Assembly (NCBI RefSeq): GCF_002086275.1
Contig: NZ_MVHT01000020.1
Location: forward strand, 1 to 64,000
Direction: 5' to 3'
Origin: Mycobacterium intermedium
GTDB taxonomy: Bacteria > Actinomycetota > Actinomycetes > Mycobacteriales > Mycobacteriaceae
DNA length: 64,000 nt
The translations under genes and the position numbers were made by a program. Each line of letters begins with the position of its first letter. The stretch's first letter is position 1. Of this stretch, positions 26,949 through 35,677 are shown one piece after another. A model generated the notes under the pieces. That model ran no database searches. It was not told the DNA's origin and saw only the letters and a list, made by a program, of their open reading frames with translations.

Positions 26949-27706
26949 CCGCACCGGACGTCACCGTCGAGGCCGTCGGGCACGTCGCCGTCGTCGAGAT
27001 ACACAGACCGCCGAACAACTTCTTCGACACCGCCTTGATCAAGGGCATCGCCGACGCCTATGAGCGACTGGACGACGACGTCGAATGCCGGGCGATCGTG
27101 TTGTGCTCGGAGGGAAAGCATTTCTGCGCCGGAGCCGACTTCTCCCGACCCGCCGAAGATCGTGTGTCGCCCGAAGAGCTTTACGCCCAAGCCATCCGGT
27201 TATTTCGCGCCCGCACACCGGTTGTCGCCGCGGTGCACGGCAGCGCGATCGGCGGTGGACTCGGGCTTGCCCTCAGCACGGACTTTCGCGTCGCAGCACC
27301 CTCCACCAGGTTTGCCGCGAACTTCAGCCGGCTCGGGCTGCATCCGGGCTTTGGGATCACCGAGACGTTGCCACGTGTCGTCGGGCAGCAGAAGGCACTC
27401 GAGTGGGTACTGACAGGTGAGCGCCTCAGCGGTGAAATCGGTTACAAAGCAGGACTATTCGACGAATTGGTCGCGGACGGCGAGGTACGTGCGGCGGCGA
27501 TTCGGTTCGCCGAACGCATAGCCGCCGCGGCGCCCTTGGCGCTGACCAGTATTCGCGCCACCATGCGCGCCGGACTCGCCGACGCCGTCGCCGCGGCCAC
27601 CGCACACGAACTCGAAGAACAAACCCGACTGCACGCGACCGCCGACTTCGCCGAAGGCGTGGCCGCGGCGGCAGAACGTCGTCCCCCGCAGTTCACCGGC
27701 CACTGA
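26945..27706 (+). CDS. Crotonase (enoyl-CoA hydratase/isomerase) superfamily protein lacking the hydratase glutamates
   Basis: 253 residues, GTG overlapping the hydrolase stop. The CoA and oxyanion features are intact: KHFCAGADF near residue 59 and GSAIGGGLGL near 100. Both catalytic glutamates of enoyl-CoA hydratase are replaced, the first by Gly in GGGLGL and the second by Ser in NFSRLGL. It is therefore unlikely to be a classical hydratase; isomerase, hydrolase or thioesterase-like chemistry is possible. The operon partner is the alpha/beta hydrolase. Confidence 0.9.
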   Translation: MTAPDVTVEAVGHVAVVEIHRPPNNFFDTALIKGIADAYERLDDDVECRAIVLCSEGKHFCAGADFSRPAEDRVSPEELYAQAIRLFRARTPVVAAVHGSAIGGGLGLALSTDFRVAAPSTRFAANFSRLGLHPGFGITETLPRVVGQQKALEWVLTGERLSGEIGYKAGLFDELVADGEVRAAAIRFAERIAAAAPLALTSIRATMRAGLADAVAAATAHELEEQTRLHATADFAEGVAAAAERRPPQFTGH

Positions 27707-27804
27707 GCAGTGCTGCGGGGCCGCTCCGAAACCACCGATATCTTCGCACCAGCGAGCATGGCCTCACGTAGCGTCAACCCGGGCAGTACGGGCGAAAGGT
27801 CACC

Positions 27805-28650
27805 ATGACAGGCAACAAGGTCGGCAGGGTCGCCGGCAAGGTCGCATTCATCACCGGAGCAGCTCGGGGCCAGGGCCGAGAACACGCGGTCCGACTGGCC
27901 GAGGAGGGCGCCGACATCATCGCGGTCGATGTCTGCGATGACATCGACGGCGTCTCCTATCCCGGCGCGACCGAGGCCGACCTTGCGGACACCGCGGATC
28001 TCGTCGAGAAGGCCGGCCGTCGCATAGTCACCGCCAAGGCGGATGTGCGGGAGCTGGAGAGTCTTCGCACCGCGGTCGAGCAGGGAGTAGCGGGCCTGGG
28101 CGCGATCGACATCGTGGTGGCCAACGCCGGTATCAGCGGGGCCCCTGCACCCGCCGCCCTGATCGAGCAATCCGCGTGGCAGACCATGTTGGACATCAAC
28201 CTGACCGGCGTGTGGCACACCGTCAAGGTGGCGCTGCCGCATATGACGAATGGCGGCGGCTCGATCATCTTGGTTAGCTCGATGCTGGGCATTCGCGGCG
28301 GCGGCTACATGGCCCACTACGCGTCGGCGAAGCATGCCGTCGTCGGGTTGATGAACTCGCTGGCGAATGAGCTTGCACCGCAATGGATCCGGGTGAACTC
28401 GATTCACCCGGGCAATGTCTTGACGCCGATGCTCGACAACGAGTGGTTCTGCCGAACGCTGCGGCCGGATCTGCCGAATCCAACCGTGCACGATGCTGGC
28501 GAGGTCATCGGGCAGTTCCACATGTTGCCCAAACCCCTGATCGAGGCGCGCGCCGTCAGCAACGCGGTGCTGTTCCTCGCCTCCGACGAGGCGCAGTACA
28601 TCACCGGCGCGGCGCTGCCCGTCGACGCAGGCGCCGTCGCCAAATTCTGA
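27805..28650 (+). CDS. Mycofactocin-type SDR family oxidoreductase
   Basis: 281 residues. The Rossmann motif is TGAARGQGREHAVRLAEEGA, catalytic Ser is in VSSMLG and YxxxK in YASAK. The insertion after the second strand (VDVCDDIDG followed by about 20 residues) matches SDRs that hold their nicotinamide tightly and are recycled by mycofactocin. The likely substrate is an alcohol or carbonyl. It is a single gene with a strong hairpin downstream. Confidence 0.9.
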   Translation: MTGNKVGRVAGKVAFITGAARGQGREHAVRLAEEGADIIAVDVCDDIDGVSYPGATEADLADTADLVEKAGRRIVTAKADVRELESLRTAVEQGVAGLGAIDIVVANAGISGAPAPAALIEQSAWQTMLDINLTGVWHTVKVALPHMTNGGGSIILVSSMLGIRGGGYMAHYASAKHAVVGLMNSLANELAPQWIRVNSIHPGNVLTPMLDNEWFCRTLRPDLPNPTVHDAGEVIGQFHMLPKPLIEARAVSNAVLFLASDEAQYITGAALPVDAGAVAKF

Positions 28651-28721
28651 ATCCGCCGGTTCGAGAAGCTGCTTTCCATACAGCCGCCGACCGGTATCGG
28701 AGGCTTCCCCGGTTCAGGTGG

Positions 28722-28747
28722 CACCACCACCGGGATCGGTGGTGGTG
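28722..28747 (+). terminator. Strong hairpin after the SDR gene, before the VOC gene
   Basis: CACCACCACC-GGGATC-GGTGGTGGTG gives perfect 10-bp arms with a 6-base loop. It lies 71 bp after the SDR stop and 14 bp before the VOC start. No T-run follows, as is common for mycobacterial terminators. It could equally shield the VOC ribosome-binding site. Confidence 0.5.
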
Positions 28748-28760
28748 GCATGCTGGGTTC

Positions 28761-29636
28761 GTGTTCGATGCGCTCGACCACCTAATTCTCGCCGTACGCG
28801 ACCTCGATGACGCCGCGTTACGCTACGCCACGCTGTTGTCCCGACGGCCCTCCTGGCGCGGAAATCACCCGGGATGGGGTACGGCGAATGTGCTGTTTCG
28901 GCTCGACAACACCTACTTGGAGTTGATCACGCCGTACGGCGACGGTGTCCTCGGTCGGACAATAGCCGCGTATTTGGATCGACTGGGTGATGGCCCGATA
29001 GGCCTTGCATTCGCCACGTCCGATATCGACGCAGCCCATGCCCAACTCGCTGCGAACGGCCTGGAGCCGTCCGCCGTGTCACCAGGACTCGGCCGTGACA
29101 CCGACACCGCAATGACCCGACGCTGGCGCGGCGTGGTGCTGCCCGAAACACGCACTCGCGGCGTGCTGATGCTGGTGATCGAGCACGAATCGCCGCATCG
29201 CCTACCCGAGGCCTTTCCAGTCGGAACCGCCGACGCTGTTGTCACCGGGATCGATCACGTGGTAGTCAGCACATCGGATGCGGACGCCGCGATCACGCTC
29301 TACCGGGACCGGCTCGGCCTGAGACTGGCACTCGACCGCAGCTTTCCCGACTGGGGCATGCGGCTGGTGTTCATGCGCGTGGGCGACGCCACGGTGGAAA
29401 TCGCGCAACCCCTGCGGGACGCACCGCTGCCGGCGGATACCGATCAGGTCTGGGGACTTTCGTGGCGAGTCCCGAACGCCGACGCCGCGCGGTCGCGGCT
29501 CATCGCAGCCGGACTCGACGTCTCCGAGGTCCGCCCGGGTCGCAAGCCCGGCACACGCGTCATCAGCGTGAAGGACGGCACGTGCGGTGTACCCACACTG
29601 CTGATCGAGCCGGCGCAACGCCCGCCGCAAGACTAG
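28761..29636 (+). CDS. VOC (glyoxalase/bleomycin-resistance fold) protein, two modules
   Basis: 291 residues from the GTG at 28761, where family-like sequence begins (FDALDHLILAVRDLDDA). An open frame continues far upstream but overlaps the SDR gene and is not coding. The second module starts at about 160 with GIDHVVVSTSDADAAITLY. VOC proteins include dioxygenases, isomerases and lyases; the metal set cannot be assigned. It converges with the LLM gene, the two stops overlapping by 4 bp. Confidence 0.85.
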   Translation: MFDALDHLILAVRDLDDAALRYATLLSRRPSWRGNHPGWGTANVLFRLDNTYLELITPYGDGVLGRTIAAYLDRLGDGPIGLAFATSDIDAAHAQLAANGLEPSAVSPGLGRDTDTAMTRRWRGVVLPETRTRGVLMLVIEHESPHRLPEAFPVGTADAVVTGIDHVVVSTSDADAAITLYRDRLGLRLALDRSFPDWGMRLVFMRVGDATVEIAQPLRDAPLPADTDQVWGLSWRVPNADAARSRLIAAGLDVSEVRPGRKPGTRVISVKDGTCGVPTLLIEPAQRPPQD

Positions 29637-30511
29637 TTCTGGCGGCCCAGCAGCTCGGCGACAAACCGATCGATGAAACCGTCCAAAGGCTCAAAAGGCT
29701 CTTTGCCTACTGGCCTGATGACGAATTTTGTCAATCCGGCGTCGAGGTAGCCGTCGAGTTGACGGTGCAATTGCTCCCAACTGGCGGCGACAAGCTCGTG
29801 CGGATCGAGATCGGGACGGCGCCGTCGCACAGCCGCGACCAACTCCCCCGGCAACTCGCCGTCCGCGACCGCCAACGAAATACCGAAGTGATCAGGCTCT
29901 ATCTCTCTACCCGCCTCCGCCGCTGCCCGTTCAATCGCCTCGCGCGCTTGCCCGGCCTCTGCCGGGGTTAGAAAGCTGCCGAGCCAACCGTCGGCCAACG
30001 CGCCGATGCGGCGGTACGCCGCGGGTGACGAGCCGCCCACCCAGATGTCCAGCGCGGGTGTCGGCCGCGGCTGGACAGCTGCCCCGCTGACCTCGAAGAA
30101 CTCGCCCTGGAAGGAACTGGCCGCCTCGTCGACCAACACCGAACGCAGCACCTGCAGCGACTCGTCGAAGACGGCCGCTCGCTGCCCGTCGGGAACGACG
30201 AATACCTCGCGCTCAGCCGGAATCGCCGAACGCAGACCGAACACCGGAAGAACCCGCTTGGGAGCCAGCGCCGCCAACGACGCCAGCTGTTTTGCCACCA
30301 GCACCGGGTGACGCCCCGGCAGCACCGCCACCGAAGTGCCCACTTTCAGACGGGTCGTGCGCGACAGCGCATACGCCATACCGACCATGGGATCCACCGC
30401 CGGGGAGTACACGAGCTCGGAGAACCACAGCGAGTCGATCCCGCTGGACTCGAGCTGATCGACGATCTCGGCGAGCTGATCGGGAGCGGTCCGCCCCCAG
30501 CCCCACGCCAA
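29633..30511 (-). CDS. LLM-class F420-type oxidoreductase with probable N-terminal frameshift
   Basis: A luciferase-like monooxygenase fold protein of the F420-dependent type (LWFSELVYSPAVDPMVGMAY, VWVGGSSPAAYRRIGALADGWLGS region). The intact frame starts at a TTG at 30511 and lacks the family's first strand. That strand, VKIRFGVGLG, is encoded from a GTG at 30524 in a different frame. Removing one base in the C5 run at 30494-30498 would join them as GVGLGRTAPDQL, the normal family start. Either a recent frameshift, making a partial pseudogene, or a homopolymer sequencing error. Confidence 0.85.
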   Translation of the reverse strand: MAWGWGRTAPDQLAEIVDQLESSGIDSLWFSELVYSPAVDPMVGMAYALSRTTRLKVGTSVAVLPGRHPVLVAKQLASLAALAPKRVLPVFGLRSAIPAEREVFVVPDGQRAAVFDESLQVLRSVLVDEAASSFQGEFFEVSGAAVQPRPTPALDIWVGGSSPAAYRRIGALADGWLGSFLTPAEAGQAREAIERAAAEAGREIEPDHFGISLAVADGELPGELVAAVRRRRPDLDPHELVAASWEQLHRQLDGYLDAGLTKFVIRPVGKEPFEPLDGFIDRFVAELLGRQN

Positions 30512-30570
30512 AGCGAATCTTCACGTGGAACGCAACGCCACGGGCCGCCCGTTTGTGCCCGGCCTCGAAG

Positions 30571-31122
30571 TCACCGCCGCCCTGCGCGCCGAAGCAGATC
30601 CGCGAAAACGTCCGCCGCCGCAGTCACGCCGGCATCGTCGTCCGTGGCCACCAGGTCGAGCAACAACCCGCGCATGACGGCTAGGCCCAGCCGCACCAGG
30701 GCCGGGTCGGTCGCGTCGCCGGGCGTCTTCTCCACCTCAGACAGCCAGTCCTCGACCGCACCCGGAACCATGCGGGCGAAGGGCTGTTCGCCCTGTGCGC
30801 CACGGGAATAACACTCGAAGAACAGGCGCTCGAACGGCCGCAACTCCGGTCGGGACAGGTTCTCCCACATCGCGGTAACGCTGTCGGCGGGCTCGGACGG
30901 CAGCTCGGACAGGATGGCCATTTGTCGGCGTTCCACCTCGTTCACGATCGCGAGCAACAGCTCTTCTCGGGAAGCGAAGTGGTGCAACAACATTCGGTGA
31001 CTGGTTCCGACCGCCGCGGCAACGTCGCGAAGTGAACGGTCGCCGACGCCCCCCGCGGCGAATTCCTCGACCAGCGCGTCGAGAAGTTGCTGGCGCCGCT
31101 GTAGATCAGGCGCGCGACCCAT
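30571..31122 (-). CDS. TetR-family transcriptional regulator
   Basis: 183 residues with the helix-turn-helix at about 30-55 (RSLRDVAAAVGTSHRMLLHHF). Its start overlaps the SRPBCC gene end by 17 bp, so both are one transcript running toward the LLM gene 46 bp downstream. The palindrome at 31551-31568, at the head of this operon and opposite DUF2855, is a likely operator. Confidence 0.87.
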   Translation of the reverse strand: MGRAPDLQRRQQLLDALVEEFAAGGVGDRSLRDVAAAVGTSHRMLLHHFASREELLLAIVNEVERRQMAILSELPSEPADSVTAMWENLSRPELRPFERLFFECYSRGAQGEQPFARMVPGAVEDWLSEVEKTPGDATDPALVRLGLAVMRGLLLDLVATDDDAGVTAAADVFADLLRRAGRR

Positions 31123-31552
31123 GAGAGTGCCGCAGTTGCTCGCTGCGACTCTTGAGGCCCAAACCCTCCATTTCCAGGTAACGTCGGGTGGTGCGCAACA
31201 TGAGTTTGCCGACTAGCGCTCCGATCGGCCCCCGCTGGTCAATCGACTGACGCGCCAAAGTGCGGTCCTCGCCAATCGGCGTCAGCAAGTGATTTGCCAA
31301 CGTCAAGCCACCCGGAGAGCGCTGCACCCACGTCCACGACACTCCGGGCTCCAGCTCAGTGACCTCCCAGACGAGTGTCGGCAGTTTCGGCTGTTTGATT
31401 TGAAATCGCTTGCCCACGGCGAGTTCTGGGCCGTCAAGGGCGACCAGGCTGCTTACCGAGGGGGTCCATTCCGGCCAGCGCTCGACATCGGTGAACACCT
31501 CCCACACCAGGGGTGCCGCTGCATTGATTTCCACACTGCTCTCCGTAAACAT
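31106..31552 (-). CDS. SRPBCC-family (polyketide cyclase/START-like) protein
   Basis: 148 residues with the typical opening SSVEINAAAPLVWEVFTDVERWPEW and a C-terminal long helix. The fold binds hydrophobic ligands in a deep cavity. The ATG at 31552 lies inside the palindrome at 31551-31568; a start a few codons later is not supported by the family pattern, so the transcript may have a very short leader. Overlaps the TetR gene by 17 bp. Confidence 0.85.
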   Translation of the reverse strand: MFTESSVEINAAAPLVWEVFTDVERWPEWTPSVSSLVALDGPELAVGKRFQIKQPKLPTLVWEVTELEPGVSWTWVQRSPGGLTLANHLLTPIGEDRTLARQSIDQRGPIGALVGKLMLRTTRRYLEMEGLGLKSRSEQLRHSHGSRA

Positions 31553-31568
31553 GTACCAGATGGTACAT
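31551..31568. promoter_or_regulatory. Palindromic operator between SRPBCC-tetR and DUF2855
   Basis: ATGTACC-AGAT-GGTACAT has perfect 7-bp arms. It overlaps the SRPBCC start codon and lies 33 bp upstream of the DUF2855 start. The likely ligand-responsive repressor is the TetR at 30571, controlling both directions. Confidence 0.7.
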
Positions 31569-31600
31569 CAATCGAAGGGTGTTGCCTATAGGCTCACGGC

Positions 31601-32674
31601 ATGGACTTCGAGTTGCACCGCAAGGACTTGCACCAGACCCGGTTCCTCACCGGCGATGCGCCATCCCCGGAAGATGGTCAGGCGCTGCTGCGCGTCGAAT
31701 CGTTCGGGTTGACGTCGAACAACATCACCTACGCCGTGTTCGGCGAGGCGATGAGGTATTGGGATTTCTTCCCGGCCTCAGACCCGGAGTGGGGCAAGCT
31801 CAATGTCTGGGGATATGCCCATGTCGAGGAGTCACGGCACCCCGATCTGGCGCAGGGCATGCGCGTCTACGGCTACCTGCCCTGCGCGAGCCACCTGCTC
31901 ATCGTCCCGGACCGGGTCAACGAGAAGGGGTTCATCGACGCGGCGCCGCACCGCGCTCAGCTGCCCTCGGCTTACCAGGGGTACCGCGACGTCCAGACCG
32001 ATCCCGTCTACTCGGCCGACCGCGAAGCGGAACACATCGTCTTCTTTCCGTTGTTCTTCACGTCGTTCCTCATCGACGATTTCCTGGCCGACGAGGATTT
32101 CTTCGGCGCGGACACGATCACGATCTCCAGCGCCTCGTCGAAAACGGCGATCATCGCCGCGTACCTGCTTTCCAAGCGCGAGGGCATCGAGGTGGTCGGC
32201 CTCACCTCGGGCGGCAACGCCGAGTTCGTCAAGTCGCTCGACGTCTACGATTCGGTTTACTCCTACGACGACATCGCCGAGTTGCCCGGTGACCGTGCCG
32301 TCTACGTAGACATCTCAGGCGACACCGGTATCCGGACCTCAATTCATTCCCACTACGGCGACCGCCTGGCGCACAGCGCTGCGGTCGGGGTGACCCATTG
32401 GACCCAAATGTCGCCCGGGCCAAGCGATCTCGCCGGACCCAAGCCCGTCTTTTTCTTTGCTCCGGACCGCATCAAGAAGCGCGGCACCGATTGGGGCACC
32501 GCCAAACTCGACCAAAACGTCGCGGACTCATGGGCGCCCTTCGCGGAATGGGCGTCGGGTTGGCTTCGTGTTGAACGGATTTCGAGTCAGGACGAGATCC
32601 AGCGCGCCTATCTCGAGCTGCTCGACGGCAAGGTCGACCCCGCAGCGGGCACAATCGTCGAGCTGGACGGCTGA
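31601..32674 (+). CDS. DUF2855-family protein (MDR-like fold)
   Basis: 357 residues. The sequence follows the DUF2855 pattern, related to medium-chain dehydrogenases: LLRVESFGLTSNNITYAVFG near residue 30, an FFPLFFTSFLIDDF segment near 150, and a Rossmann-like ISSASSKTAIIAAYLL near 178. The zinc ligands of alcohol dehydrogenases are absent. Function not established; it may be a reductase. Divergent from SRPBCC-TetR, and the PhyH gene follows 58 bp downstream. Confidence 0.87.
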   Translation: MDFELHRKDLHQTRFLTGDAPSPEDGQALLRVESFGLTSNNITYAVFGEAMRYWDFFPASDPEWGKLNVWGYAHVEESRHPDLAQGMRVYGYLPCASHLLIVPDRVNEKGFIDAAPHRAQLPSAYQGYRDVQTDPVYSADREAEHIVFFPLFFTSFLIDDFLADEDFFGADTITISSASSKTAIIAAYLLSKREGIEVVGLTSGGNAEFVKSLDVYDSVYSYDDIAELPGDRAVYVDISGDTGIRTSIHSHYGDRLAHSAAVGVTHWTQMSPGPSDLAGPKPVFFFAPDRIKKRGTDWGTAKLDQNVADSWAPFAEWASGWLRVERISSQDEIQRAYLELLDGKVDPAAGTIVELDG

Positions 32675-32732
32675 ATAAGGGCGGACTCGGCCTAGTGTGG
32701 TCAGGGAAAGGCCGGGAAAAGGACGAGCACCG

Positions 32733-33596
32733 ATGGGCATCGACGAGGAATACGTCACCACGCTGGAGGACCTCAAGAGCGATCTCGCGGGGCGGTACAA
32801 GTGGACACCGAGCGGCGGAAGCTCCGTCGACGCCACGGTCGTCGACGCCGACATGGCGGCCCTGGACCGCGACGGCTACGTGATCTGGCCGAACCTGCTC
32901 AGCGCCGACGAATGTGAAGAAATCCGCGAGGTCGTGCGACCGTGGCTGGGACACATGGGACGGAATACTTTCGAAGGCCGGCGTACCCAGCGCATCTACA
33001 GTGTCCTGAGCAGAACGCGGGTATGCGATCGACTCGTCGATCATCCCCGGGTGCTGGCGGTGCTCGACCGCTTGCTGATGCCCAACTACCTGCTCTCGGC
33101 CCTGCAAGCCATCAATATTCTCCCCGGAGAAGCGGCTCAGCTGGCCCATCACGACGACGGGTTCTACCCGATTGCGCGCCCCAGGGAACCGTTGGCGGCG
33201 GCGACGATCTGGGCGATCGACGACTTCACCGCCGACAATGGCGCGACCGTGGTGGTGCCCGGAAGTCACCGGTGGGGTCAGGGCCGCCCGGGCCCCGACG
33301 ACCCTGCGGTACCGGTCGTTATGCCCGCCGGATCATGCGTATTCTTCGTCGGCACCCTCTGGCACGGCGGAGGCGCCAACACCACCACTCACGGCCGTCT
33401 CGCCGTCACCGCGCAGTACTGCCAGCCGTGGCTGCGCCCGATGGAGGCTTACACCCTGTCAATCTCTAAAGACATCGCTCGCGCCGTCTCCGACGACCTT
33501 CGCCGCATGCTTGGCTACAGCATCCACCCGCCATTCGTCGGCGCGGTCGACGGTCTGCACCCCCTGCGCTTGCTGGATATCCCCCCGGAGGGGTAG
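32733..33596 (+). CDS. Phytanoyl-CoA dioxygenase (PhyH)-family Fe(II)/2-oxoglutarate enzyme
   Basis: 287 residues from the ATG at 32733, which has AAAAGGA upstream. The facial triad is visible as H139-x-D141 in AHHDDGFY and a distal His211 in LWHGGG, with the 2-oxoglutarate-binding Arg in THGRLAV. This is a hydroxylase or halogenase-type oxygenase needing Fe(II), O2 and 2-oxoglutarate. It probably acts with the preceding DUF2855 protein on a lipid or secondary metabolite; substrate not deducible. Confidence 0.9.
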   Translation: MGIDEEYVTTLEDLKSDLAGRYKWTPSGGSSVDATVVDADMAALDRDGYVIWPNLLSADECEEIREVVRPWLGHMGRNTFEGRRTQRIYSVLSRTRVCDRLVDHPRVLAVLDRLLMPNYLLSALQAINILPGEAAQLAHHDDGFYPIARPREPLAAATIWAIDDFTADNGATVVVPGSHRWGQGRPGPDDPAVPVVMPAGSCVFFVGTLWHGGGANTTTHGRLAVTAQYCQPWLRPMEAYTLSISKDIARAVSDDLRRMLGYSIHPPFVGAVDGLHPLRLLDIPPEG

Positions 33597-33644
33597 ACCA
33601 GCGGAATTCGCTACTGGACCGCGCCGGTTTGTAGGCTCTCGAAC

Positions 33645-35456
33645 ATGCCCTTGAACCCCGGCGACGTCTTCGCTGGTTACGTCATTGACCGGTTGCTGGG
33701 CTCCGGAGGGATGGGCGAGGTCTACCTTGCACAGCATCCTCGCCTGCCGCGGCACGACGCGCTGAAGATCCTGTCCCTGCCCGCGACCGCGGACGCGGAG
33801 TTCCGCGCGCGATTCATTCGTGAAGCCGAACTGGCTGCGACGTTGTGGCACCCGAACATCGTCGGTGTGCTCGATCGCGGCGAGTTCAACGGCCGTCTCT
33901 GGATCTCGATGGCCTACGTCGAAGGCACCGACGCCGGCCGACTGATTCGGGAGACCTACCCGAACGGAATGCCCGAACAGGACGTTGCAGAAATCGTGAT
34001 GGCGGTGGCCGAGGCGCTCGACTTCGGTCACGAGCGCCGTTTGCTTCACCGGGACGTCAAGCCGGAGAACATCCTGGTGACCCCGTCCGACGGTGGGCGG
34101 CGCAGGGTGCTGTTGACCGACTTCGGCATCGCCCGCCGAATCGACGACGTCAGCAACCTCACCGACGCCAACGTCACCGTGGGGACCATCAGTTATGTCG
34201 CCCCCGAGCAACTACTCAGCAAACCACTTGACGGACGTGTGGACCAATACGCGCTGGCCGCTACGACCTTCCACCTGCTGACCGGTGCCCCACCTTTCGT
34301 CGATACCAACCGCGCCGTCGTCATCAGCCATCATCTGAATTCGCCACCGCCCCGGGTTTCGCAGCGCCGACCCGATCTGGCGCATCTCGATGCGGTGCTG
34401 ATCCGGGCCCTGGCCAAAAATCCCGCCGACCGGTACCCGACCTGCCTCGAATTTGCCCGGGCACTTACTTCCGGCTCGGGCCGCGTTCCAGGCGGCAGCT
34501 CGGAAGAACGTCCCGCCACCCAGCGTCTTGAACGTGTCACCGTTCAGGGAACGGCACGCGGCGTTCAGCAAACGGCGATTGACGGTCACGAACAGTTCGG
34601 GGTCCTGTCGTTTTACCTGATCACGGATGAGCCCTTGGGCGATCGGCGCACACCGGTGCCCGTGGAGATACAAACGGACCTGGTGGCTGGTCAGCTCGCC
34701 GATGGCGATGCGGTCGAGGTCAGCGGCGCGTGGGACGGTGAAACGCTCGACGCCGACAAAGTGGTCAACCTGTCGGCCGCGGTTCCTGCGAAGCCACGCC
34801 GGTCCAAGGACCGCGCCGACGCGCCAGAGAAACCGCAGAAGAAGGCGGAGAAGCCGCAGCAGCCGCCACGAGAGGACGAGAAGAAGGCGTCGAGAGGCCC
34901 CAAGGTCTGGATCACGGCGATCGCGGCCTTGGTCGCCGTGATCGCGCTGACCACGGGTGCCGTCTGGTACTTCACCGACGGATTCGGCCGGGGGACGCGC
35001 CCTGGCGTGGAGATCAAGCCGGTGAGCGCGACAGTGTTCTCCCCGGACGGCGCCCCGGACAATCCGCAGGACGCCGACCTGGCGATCGACGGCGATCCGA
35101 ACACCGGATGGTCCACGGTCACTTACAAGGACGCCGTCCCCTTCCCCAAATTCCTCAAGGGAATGGGCCTGTTGCTGCACCTGGCGGAACCAGCCGTGCT
35201 GACTGCCGTGACGCTCGACGTCAGCAGCACCGGAACCCAGGTCCAGATCCGCTCGTCACCGACCGAAACGCCCACCAAACTCGAGGACACCACCGAATTG
35301 ACCCCGACCACGTCACTGCAGCCGGGGCACAACCGTATCGACGTGCACAACCGCACCAAGACCTCCAACGTGCTGGTGTGGATCTCCACGTTGGGCACCA
35401 CCAATGGCGAGAGCCGAACGAAGATCTCCGACATCACCCTGCAGGGAACCACGTAA
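33645..35456 (+). CDS. Transmembrane serine/threonine protein kinase with discoidin-like outer domain
   Basis: 603 residues. The kinase domain (about 10-270) opens [20 protein letters not shown], with HRDVKPENI and DFGIA. Then comes an intracellular beta-type module at about 305-385 ([12 protein letters not shown] region, OB-like), a Lys/Glu/Pro-rich stretch, and a transmembrane helix at about 423-445. The external domain (about 455-603) reads like an F5/8-type C (discoidin) domain: [13 protein letters not shown] early and IDVHN and WIST late. Such domains bind sugars, which would suit sensing of wall glycans; this is inference. Paralog of 22429-23937. Confidence 0.92.
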   Translation: MPLNPGDVFAGYVIDRLLGSGGMGEVYLAQHPRLPRHDALKILSLPATADAEFRARFIREAELAATLWHPNIVGVLDRGEFNGRLWISMAYVEGTDAGRLIRETYPNGMPEQDVAEIVMAVAEALDFGHERRLLHRDVKPENILVTPSDGGRRRVLLTDFGIARRIDDVSNLTDANVTVGTISYVAPEQLLSKPLDGRVDQYALAATTFHLLTGAPPFVDTNRAVVISHHLNSPPPRVSQRRPDLAHLDAVLIRALAKNPADRYPTCLEFARALTSGSGRVPGGSSEERPATQRLERVTVQGTARGVQQTAIDGHEQFGVLSFYLITDEPLGDRRTPVPVEIQTDLVAGQLADGDAVEVSGAWDGETLDADKVVNLSAAVPAKPRRSKDRADAPEKPQKKAEKPQQPPREDEKKASRGPKVWITAIAALVAVIALTTGAVWYFTDGFGRGTRPGVEIKPVSATVFSPDGAPDNPQDADLAIDGDPNTGWSTVTYKDAVPFPKFLKGMGLLLHLAEPAVLTAVTLDVSSTGTQVQIRSSPTETPTKLEDTTELTPTTSLQPGHNRIDVHNRTKTSNVLVWISTLGTTNGESRTKISDITLQGTT

Positions 35457-35599
35457 GACGCGCGTGCAGAGAGTCGCCCGGTCCCAGCGGCGGACCAGTC
35501 GGCGGTAACGTCATTCTCAAAGAGCAGCCACCCGCAGCTTGTCAGGACCCCATGCTCCCCCCAGGTCATCAGGCCTTATTGCCGCTCTAATGCCGCAAG

Positions 35600-35614
35600 G
35601 GTAATCTGATTACC
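35600..35614. promoter_or_regulatory. Palindrome upstream of the third amidohydrolase
   Basis: GGTAATC-T-GATTACC has perfect 7-bp arms around a single base, 64 bp upstream of the ATG at 35678. It is a candidate operator; no regulator gene is adjacent. Confidence 0.5.
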
Positions 35615-35677
35615 AGAGGCGCTCCGGTATCGATGACTCATGCCGCCTCGCGCAAACGAGACTCCCAGGAGACGAAT

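Noticed and set aside
28383..28760. N-terminal extension of the VOC protein
   Set aside because: It overlaps the SDR gene and is Arg-rich, typical of a shadow frame; VOC-like sequence begins at the GTG at 28761.
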